Positions 61,601 to 64,000 of a stretch of DNA of 64,000 nucleotides are shown one piece after another; position 1 is the stretch's first letter; each line of letters begins with the position of its first letter. The stretch lies in NCBI GenBank assembly GCA_025084515.1, contig JAJAGP010000861.1, positions 124,001 through 188,000 of the forward strand. Reading direction: 5' to 3'. The notes beneath the pieces are model-generated. The model had not been told where the DNA came from. It made no database searches and saw nothing but the letters and a program-made list of their open reading frames with translations. The position numbers and the translations under genes are program-made. The DNA is from Ancistrus triradiatus. Lineage: Eukaryota; Chordata; Actinopteri; Siluriformes; Loricariidae.

Positions 61601-63016
61601 CCTGCATATCTTCATTCACCACAACCAAATAACTCCTCTTTGGTCTTCCTCTCCATTCCTTGCCTGGCAGCTCCATCTCCAACATCCTCCATACCATATA
61701 TCCCTATCCTTCCTATGCACAGCCCCCCAAACCATCTCGTCTTCCCTTCTCGAATTTTGTCTCCCAATTTCCAACTCTGCTGTCCCTATGATGATTCATT
61801 CCTAATCCTTCCACCCTAGACACTCCTAAAAGGAACCTCAACATCTTAAGTTCTGCCACCTTCCAGTCTGCTTCCTGTCTCTTTGTCAGTGCCACTGTCT
61901 CTAGCCATACAACAAGGCTGGTCTCACTACTCTCTTATAAATCTTTCCTTTCACTTTTGCTGTGACCCTTTTGTCACACAGCACTCCTGACACTCTTCTC
62001 CACCCACTCCATCCTGCCTGAACTCTCTTCTTTACCTCCTTTCCAGAAAGCTGGATTTTATTTCAGTAATTGGATTACTCATATGCTATGAGTAATCCAA
62101 TTACTGAAATAAAATCCAGCTCTCTTTATCGAATTAATTAATCTGATTTCTAGATCGGAATATGCTCTATACATGACCACTGGAATAATCAGATAACTGC
62201 AGAAATCCGACTAGGATCAGATTATTAAGTGCATGCAAACACACACAGTCACTGCAGTTCTTAGAATCACCCACCATCCAAATAGTACCTGATCTGTGAC
62301 GATCCTGCGGGGTCCTGACCATTAGAGAACAGAGTGAAGGGGACTACCAAAGTATGAAGTGAAACAGATGGACTACAGACTAATTACAGAAGTACAAAAT
62401 GCTCCTACATGGTAAACCGTGGCTGATACAATGTAAACAAAGGGTGGTCATAATATTGTGATAGAACAGTGTATAACAAAACCCTGCGAGACATCAGACT
62501 GTGATATGACATTCTTCTTCCAGTTTGGTGCACCAAAACCCCAAAATAAACTAAACGCTAACTGGAAATGAAATTCCTAGAATGCATAGTGGGGAGGGCA
62601 ACAGACATCTGTCATCATGTACATGCCCTGAGGTTTTCTTTCCCCACATTTCAAGCCCACTTTTCCAAGTGCAAGGGTCCTCAAACGTCTGCAGTGCCTG
62701 CCTTTCGTAGATAAGAATATTCTTGACCTGCCCCCTTGCTTCCAAACTCCACCAGAAATACATCTAGCAGCTTTATTCCTCTGTCACATTTAATAATCAA
62801 TCAAGCACGTTCCACCTGTAACGATAAATAGACAAATGAAATCACTATTCAGGCTTCATGATTGACCGGAGTGCAAACGTACCGATTACGTGACCCGTGA
62901 AGAAGTTCTGCCTCTGCACATCGAATGTCCTGTGCGTGCCGTCCTTCTCTACCACCACGGTGTTAAAGTCATCGGTGAAGAGCTCGGTGTTAGTGCTTAG
63001 ATAAATCCTGAAGTGC
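40184..63016 (-). CDS. adam17: adam17 (TACE), exons 3-19 of a membrane-anchored sheddase; 5' end outside window
   Basis: ADAM17 is a type I membrane zinc metalloprotease that releases ectodomains of TNF, EGFR ligands, Notch and others at the cell surface. Exons (minus strand, 5' to 3'): 62883-63016, 60472-60560, 60106-60298, 57024-57151, 56482-56568, 56275-56385, 52680-52825, 52500-52591, 52266-52418, 48382-48581, 46646-46749, 46007-46141, 45783-45913, 44483-44561, 43288-43376, 43154-43210 and 40184-40552. All domains after the early prodomain are visible: cysteine-switch PKVCGY, RTTR processing site, HELGHNFGAVHD zinc motif with Met-turn YVMYP, disintegrin and membrane-proximal cysteines, CANDIS helix, one membrane span and a cytoplasmic tail ending KRKETEC. 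Phases agree throughout; only exon 9 has indels. Teleosts have adam17a and adam17b; I cannot choose between them. Confidence 0.94.
40561..40613. repeat. (CA)n/(TG)n microsatellite at adam17 terminal-exon acceptor
   Basis: About 26 CA units on the plus strand. In adam17 transcript orientation this is (UG)n, ending 8 nt before the exon 19 splice site, so it takes the place of most of the polypyrimidine tract. Confidence 0.95.
40728..40884. repeat. Dispersed repeat, also at 47,315-47,520
   Basis: GGGTGATGCTGTTTTAAATG, TCTCGTTAAATTCGTTGTTC and GAGATGTTCCTCCACGGCTT recur with ~85% agreement near 47,410-47,490. Family unknown. Confidence 0.65.
40885..41456 (-). mobile_element. Deletion derivative of Tc1 family A
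   Basis: TA-flanked; ends CAGTGGAGCAAAATGTATTT and ACTTTTTGGCCCACTG. Most of the transposase is gone; only the first ~20 codons remain on minus (41,021-41,085). Confidence 0.88.
41475..43080 (+). mobile_element. Full-length Tc1 element, family B, in adam17 intron 18
   Basis: TA flanks; ends CAGTGGTACTTGAAAGTTTG and AACTTTCAAGCACCACTG. 1,606 bp. Confidence 0.93.
41845..42860 (+). pseudogene. Tc1 family B transposase, multiply frameshifted
   Basis: Shows KTISKEFGLHQSTVRQIVYK, QLKASLTLANVNVHESTI, VLWMDETRIELF and, in other frames, the QQDNDPKHTS-type and NPIK(C)LW segments. The final Glu position appears changed and many indels break the frame. Confidence 0.88.
43154..43210 (-). CDS. adam17: adam17 exon 18 (cytoplasmic tail)
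   Basis: Acceptor TGTGCAG|GAT, donor AGT|GTAAGT, exactly 19 codons: DKKLDQQFELNTRSLFYPS. Confidence 0.94.
43288..43376 (-). CDS. adam17: adam17 exon 17 (transmembrane segment)
   Basis: Acceptor TTCCACAG|GGA, donor GTG|GTAAGT. Encodes KFLADNIVGS followed by the hydrophobic span VVVFSLVFWIPLSILVHCV. Confidence 0.96.
43433..44179 (-). mobile_element. Truncated Tc1 element, family C, in adam17 intron 16
   Basis: Right terminus GGCCGGTGAGTG then TA. Minus-strand transposase scraps: FNTTAYLSITADHVHPFMTT and SSDGYFQQ. The catalytic C-terminal region is missing. Confidence 0.85.
44483..44561 (-). CDS. adam17: adam17 exon 16 (CANDIS juxtamembrane helix)
   Basis: Acceptor CTTGCAG|GGC, donor G|GTGAGT. 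Encodes GKCMKQVQDVIERLWDFIEK then LNINTF, the amphipathic CANDIS segment. Confidence 0.95.
44722..45548 (-). mobile_element. Truncated Tc1 element, family A
   Basis: Terminus TGCCCCACAG then TA at the right; the left is cut within the transposase just past the first catalytic Asp. Confidence 0.9.
44725..45194 (-). pseudogene. Tc1 family A transposase, N-terminal half
   Basis: From ATG at 45,194: MAKTKELSKDTRKKIVDLHQ, STIGKQVGMNTSTVGAIVRK, a frameshift near DNLTSTQD, then a second frame to SCGQMKPK. DNA-binding region only. Confidence 0.88.
45783..45913 (-). CDS. adam17: adam17 exon 15 (membrane-proximal domain)
   Basis: Acceptor CTCACAG|AGA, donor GGG|GTGAGT. Encodes TDRSCMVCCRSKTGVCSPYQ and LRKGKPCTVGFCDGG, the disulphide-rich module implicated in substrate and phosphatidylserine recognition. 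Confidence 0.95.
46007..46141 (-). CDS. adam17: adam17 exon 14 (membrane-proximal domain)
   Basis: The acceptor TTGATAG|GTT is chosen over a nearby TTTCAG because only it keeps phase. Encodes FSSECPPPGNLPDNTTC, GQCLNGECIPFCE and LQSCACN. The donor AATG|GTCAGA is weak, but its phase matches exon 15. Confidence 0.93.
46646..46749 (-). CDS. adam17: adam17 exon 13 (disintegrin domain)
   Basis: Acceptor GTGAGCAG|TGA, donor G|GTGAGC. Encodes DRNSACCRNCMYEKMGKPCQ and NATCKGMSYCT; cysteine spacing and the NAT sequon match ADAM17. Confidence 0.95.
46750..48381. other. adam17 intron 12, unassigned apart from repeat at 47,315-47,520
   Basis: No exon or mobile-element protein is visible. ORFs here lack family features. 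Confidence 0.5.
48382..48581 (-). CDS. adam17: adam17 exon 12 (disintegrin domain)
   Basis: Acceptor TTCACAG|CTG, donor AG|GTAGAG. Encodes LFSNCSK, then KVCGNSRVEEGEECDPG and CCTSDCKLQPNKQC, the paired-cysteine disintegrin pattern. Confidence 0.94.
48960..49520 (-). pseudogene. Decayed mobile-element-like protein, class undetermined
   Basis: Two minus-strand frames read YTKYSCFLCEWGSLAKESHY, SLHIKLKLMKNFVKAMHK and, after a frame change, ITDARNMEGIFVGLQMRHVI. From memory, this order (CFLC-W, LHIKLGLMKNFVKA, KEGIFVGPQIR) is a repetitive protein family seen in many fish and invertebrate genomes. I cannot place it in a named transposon superfamily. Confidence 0.6.
49733..50092. mobile_element. 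hAT MITE with perfect 8-bp target duplication
   Basis: Ends TAGGGGTGGGCGAGATGG and TCATATTGCCCACCCCTA; both flanks TGTTCTTG (49,725-49,732 and 50,093-50,100). 360 bp. Confidence 0.95.
50101..50848. other. adam17 intron 11, unassigned
   Basis: Could be a continuation of the decayed element at 48,960-49,520 (the MITE would then be inserted in it), but no conserved motif is readable. Confidence 0.35.
51108..51972 (+). mobile_element. Palindromic fold-back mariner-like element
   Basis: TA-flanked. Ends CAGGGTGGGCCATTTATATG and CATATAAATGGCCCACCCTG. Arms of about 360 and 380 bp are inverted copies, including GCAACCCTCTTCTCCCACTC near 51,416 against GAGTGGGAGAAGAGGGTTGC near 51,623, leaving a loop of ~120 bp. 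Confidence 0.9.
51455..51686 (+). pseudogene. mariner-like transposase C-terminal remnant
   Basis: Plus strand reads DLTPLDFYLWGHLKAIVYAV (third catalytic Asp in the PLDFYLW context), then after a frame change ILEACARISSAVLLSVCQEW and LTIQHNGQHFEHIS. Confidence 0.82.
52266..52418 (-). CDS. adam17: adam17 exon 11 (zinc-binding active site)
   Basis: Encodes EADLVTTHELGHNFGAVHD, the HExGHxxGxxHD reprolysin motif with three histidine ligands and the catalytic glutamate, followed by the Met-turn in YVMYPIAVSGDHSNNK. Acceptor TTAAAAG|GAA lacks a strong pyrimidine tract; donor AAG|GTAGTC is moderate. Confidence 0.96.
52500..52591 (-). CDS. adam17: adam17 exon 10 (catalytic domain)
   Basis: Acceptor CAATAG|AGT, donor AAG|GTGAGT, 30 codons plus split. 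Encodes CPQSGNDRRTIYLNTGLTST and KNYGKTILTK. Confidence 0.94.
52680..52825 (-). CDS. adam17: adam17 exon 9 (catalytic domain), indel-damaged
   Basis: Pieces in three frames match the family: FSIDIAENSSK, CLAHLFTYQD and LAYVAPAKDGAPGG. The frame is restored by assuming two lost Gs (one removes the acceptor AG, leaving TGCA|CAATTC; one after AAG) and two extra Cs in the TLGL region. Observed length is 146 bp against 145 expected, exactly -1+2 within the exon. A 12-A run lies just beside the acceptor. Local base-calling error is the simplest reading. Confidence 0.75.
52868..52965. mobile_element. hAT MITE end fragment
   Basis: GGGGGTGGGCGATATGAGCT and TCACGATATATTACACTATC resemble one terminus of the 49,733 family. 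Confidence 0.6.
53143..53325 (+). repeat. tRNA-derived SINE S1, near-consensus
   Basis: TGGCCTAGTGGTTAAGGTAC (A box), GGTTCAAATCCCACCTCTGC (B box), GTCTGCTAAATGCTGTAAAT tail; the best plus-strand copy in the window. Confidence 0.92.
53326..54302. other. adam17 intron 8, partial repeats
   Basis: S1 head scrap at 53,500-53,560, S1 tail scrap at ~53,735-53,780, and a reversed end of the 36,018 Tc1 type at 53,797-53,925 (CACCGATCAGCCGCAATACT). No gene. Confidence 0.5.
54303..54392. mobile_element. Tc1 family C terminal scrap
   Basis: CACTCACCGGCCTCTTTATT after TA is the inverse of the terminus at 44,179. Confidence 0.75.
54395..55758 (-). mobile_element. Tc1 element, family D, one terminus lost
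   Basis: Right end GAATACTTTTGCAAGCCACTG then TA; left boundary at about 54,395 without a clear inverted end. Confidence 0.85.
54545..55388 (-). pseudogene. Tc1 family D transposase, frameshifted
   Basis: Starts at ATG 55,388 (KENTIQVRNKVVEKFKADLG), continues LPRQGRPPKLIGRTRRALIR, VLWSGETKIELFGQNAKRYV (the first catalytic Asp is now Gly), YGGGGIMLWGCFSSAGTGKL and QQDNDPKHKTS. Several frameshifts and a broken C-terminal end. Confidence 0.88.
55759..56274. other. adam17 intron 8, unassigned
   Basis: AT-rich, no ORF or repeat recognised. Confidence 0.5.
56275..56385 (-). CDS. adam17: adam17 exon 8 (catalytic domain)
   Basis: Acceptor CCATCAG|ATT, donor GAG|GTTAGA, 37 codons. Encodes INKVPTKVEPGQVHFNM and KDVWDVKKLLE. 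Confidence 0.92.
56482..56568 (-). CDS. adam17: adam17 exon 7 (catalytic domain)
   Basis: Acceptor CCTACAG|ATT, donor CAG|GTGTGT, 29 codons. Encodes IELIDRVDDIYRNTSWDEEF with an N-glycosylation site NTS, then KGYGVQIQQ. Confidence 0.94.
56609..56820. repeat. Family E MITE end joined through a C17-like run to an S2 fragment
   Basis: CAGTACTGTGCAAAAATGTT (MITE end) runs to a long C homopolymer at ~56,685-56,700, then S2 sequence GGGGATTGAACCCAGGACCT in reverse. Confidence 0.65.
57024..57151 (-). CDS. adam17: adam17 exon 6 (propeptide cleavage site, start of catalytic domain)
   Basis: Acceptor TTTTCAG|AGC, donor CTG|GTGAGA. Reads EHLRTTRQVMDHKKNTCPLL, then VADYRFFKHMGRKEESTT. The R-T-T-R sequence fits the minimal furin pattern R-x-x-R rather than the dibasic RVKRR type known from mammals. 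Confidence 0.93.
57166..57215. repeat. GGAA/GAAA purine-rich microsatellite
   Basis: GAAGGAAGGAAGGAAGAAAG tract just upstream of the adam17 exon 6 acceptor in transcript orientation; read on the minus strand it is a pyrimidine tract. Confidence 0.8.
57900..58032 (+). repeat. 5'-truncated SINE S1 inside Tc1
   Basis: TCCCACCTCTGCCAGTGCTG to CATCTGCTAAATGCTGTAAA; it sits between GGTGTGAGTG and GTGCACC of the Tc1, so it post-dates it. Confidence 0.85.
58118..58870 (+). pseudogene. Tc1 family B transposase, best preserved N-terminal part
   Basis: MARTKEISEDLRKRVVDAHQ through STVRQIVYKW and KPLLSKKNIAARLQFAKD are open for 157 codons, then a frameshift near FGRMFCG. Further frames show KHGGGRIMVWVCFAASGPGR and QQDNDPKHTS. 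The region with the catalytic Glu is deleted. Confidence 0.9.
59040..59278. mobile_element. Family E MITE fragment
   Basis: AAATACTTGCCACTATAGAA and CAATGGTGGCCCAAGACTTT match 38,125-38,644. Confidence 0.75.
59500..59830. promoter_or_regulatory. Candidate conserved non-coding element in adam17 intron 5
   Basis: A non-repetitive, GC-richer patch in a TE-rich intron, with clustered homeodomain-like cores (CTAATTAAG, CATAAATAATGA) at 59,700-59,725. Judged only by composition and lack of repeats; conservation is untested. Confidence 0.3.
59831..60105. other. adam17 intron 5, unassigned
   Basis: Short TE-like scraps (GGGGTGTCCACAAACTTTTG) only. Confidence 0.4.
60106..60298 (-). CDS. adam17: adam17 exon 5 (cysteine switch)
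   Basis: Acceptor TGTGTAG|CCT, donor G|GTGAGT. Encodes PLWRFTEGPPDDRLLVYRSE and PKVCGYI, whose cysteine holds the zinc in the latent enzyme. The exon ends with a glutamate/aspartate run, WEEQEEEEED. Confidence 0.94.
60472..60560 (-). CDS. adam17: adam17 exon 4 (prodomain)
   Basis: Acceptor TTGCAG|GGG, donor GAA|GTTAGT. Encodes ENSRVQAHIDDNDFTAHILT and EAEYNIE. Confidence 0.93.
60695..62242. mobile_element. MITE of the 36,113 family with nested insertions
   Basis: GCGTTTACATGCGCTTAATA at the left and ATTATTAAGTGCATGCAAAC at the right. Inner repeats AGTAATCAGATAATGGGAAA occur twice, and a LINE tail is inserted near 61,440-62,045. Confidence 0.78.
61490..62045 (-). mobile_element. RTE-like LINE 3' fragment
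   Basis: Minus strand reads KMLRFLLGVSRVEGLGMN, comparable to the EMRMLRWM(C)GVTR-type C terminus of fish LINE reverse transcriptases, with multiple frame breaks. Flanking TTATTGATCCCCGGGGGA (61,450) looks like another LINE-type tail. Confidence 0.6.
62247..62882. other. adam17 intron 3, nothing recognised
   Basis: No exon, ORF family or repeat could be assigned. Confidence 0.5.
62883..63016 (-). CDS. adam17: adam17 exon 3 (prodomain)
   Basis: Acceptor CTTGCAG|GCA, donor G|GTACGT, 44 whole codons plus split ends. Encodes HFRIYLSTNTELFTDDFNTV and NFFTGHVI, matching the ADAM17 prodomain. Exons 1-2 (signal peptide) are not found to 64,000. Confidence 0.93.
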
Positions 63017-63181
63017 CTGCAAGAAGATGGCCAGGAGTTATGGCAGGTCTCAGAATTCTGCTCTCATACACAGACACAAAACTTTATTTTTAAAAATATT
63101 ACTGCATAATTTCTCCAATGTTACTGACATCATACTACAGTATTATGGCTACTATTACTTCTAATATTACTACTACATCTA

Positions 63182-64000
63182 CAGTGGTGCTTGAAAGTTT
63201 GTGAACCCTTTAGAATTTTCTACATTTCTGCATAAATATGACCTAAAACAACATCAGATTTTCACACAAGTCCTAAAAGTAGATAAAGAGAACCCAGTTA
63301 AACAAATGAGACAAAAATATTATACTTGGCCATTTATTTATTGAGGAAAATAATCCAACATTACATAAGTGAGTAGCAAAAGTATTTGAACCTTTTCTTT
63401 CAGTATCTGGTGTGACCCCCCCTGTGCAGCAACAACTGCAACAAGAGCAGTGGCTTTCTCCTTGCAACCCTGCCATGCACACCATTGTTGTTCAGTGTTC
63501 TTCTGATGGTGGACTCATGAACATTAACATTAGCCAATGTGAGAGAGGCCTTCAGTTGCTTTGAAGTTACCCTGGGGTCCTTTGTGACCTCGCCAACTAT
63601 TACACGCCTTGCTCTTGGAGTGATCTTTGTTGGTCGACCACTCCTGGGGAGGGTAACAATGGTCTTGAATTTTCTTCATTTGTACACAATCTGTCGACTG
63701 TGGATCTGGTGGAGTCCAAAACTCTTTAGAGATGGTTTTGTAACCTTTTCCAGCCTGAATGAGCATCAACAACTCTTTTTCTGAGGGTCCTCAGAGTCTC
63801 CTTTGTTCGGGCCCATGATACACGTCCACAACATGTGTTGTTGAAGGCAGACTTGATAGATCCCGTTCTTTAAATATAAAAAACAGGGTGCCCACTTCCA
63901 GGGATTGTCATGCCACTGATTGGACACACCCGACTAATTTCACCTCACATAACTGACTAATCCTAGAGTTCACATACTTTGCCACTCACTAATACGTAAA
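63182..64000 (-). mobile_element. Tc1 element, family B, minus orientation, cut by window end
   Basis: Left end CAGTGGTGCTTGAAAGTTTG after a TA-rich CTACA. The C-terminal transposase half is deleted at about 63,430 (AACAACTGCAACAAGAGCAG joins the N-terminal half). Confidence 0.9.
63450..63830 (-). pseudogene. Tc1 family B transposase, N-terminal half
   Basis: Minus strand scraps: LMLIQAGKGYKTISKEF, a paired-like domain in shifted frames, LKATEGLSHIG-type frame; no DDE residues remain. Confidence 0.82.

Noticed and set aside
61484..61819. Plus-strand Pro/Ser-rich ORF
   Set aside because: Antisense of the LINE fragment; the minus strand carries the recognisable motif.

Overview
This window is nuclear DNA from a ray-finned fish, almost certainly a teleost. 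The evidence is vertebrate gene structure (short exons with GT/AG splice sites and large introns), gene order matching the ASAP2-CPSF3-ADAM17 block of human 2p25, and a dense load of fish-type Tc1/mariner elements, hAT MITEs and tRNA-derived SINEs. There is no prokaryotic gene organisation. I cannot name the species.

Layout: (1) 1-13,284 is read as the first intron of asap2 (minus strand). It holds SINEs, a full-length dead Tc1 element (5,741-7,280) and a ~2.9-kb tandem array (10,080-13,020). The first coding exon of asap2 is at 13,285-13,410. (2) 13,411-16,300 is the intergenic space between divergently oriented asap2 and cpsf3. (3) 16,301-32,474 is cpsf3 on the plus strand, 18 exons, encoding the metallo-beta-lactamase/beta-CASP endonuclease that cuts pre-mRNA at poly(A) sites. 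Introns carry a minisatellite, a hAT element, Tc1 copies and, between exons 15 and 16, a run of four TE-derived blocks. (4) 32,475-40,183 is a convergent intergenic/3'-UTR interval rich in nested transposons. (5) 40,184-63,016 is adam17 on the minus strand, exons 3-19 by homology; signal peptide and early prodomain exons lie beyond the right edge. Its introns hold Tc1 elements of several families, a palindromic mariner-like fold-back element, hAT MITEs with intact target duplications and an RTE-like LINE tail. (6) 63,181-64,000 is another internally deleted Tc1 copy.

The three host genes are functionally separate (Arf GTPase activation and membrane remodelling; mRNA 3'-end cleavage; ectodomain shedding) and are linked by conserved synteny rather than a pathway. 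itgb1bp1 and iah1, neighbours in human, are not recognisable here.

Sequence quality is uneven. cpsf3 exons 14-15, adam17 exon 9, the 10-12.6 kb array and 18.7-19.1 kb show clustered single-base indels or duplicated junctions typical of unpolished long-read gap filling. Apparent frameshifts there should not be taken as gene decay. I found no convincing new multi-gene system. The most interesting items are a (TG)n tract abutting the 3' splice site of the adam17 terminal exon, the fold-back element, a decayed unclassified mobile-element protein near 49 kb, and a GC-rich block with duplicated flanks at 18.7 kb.
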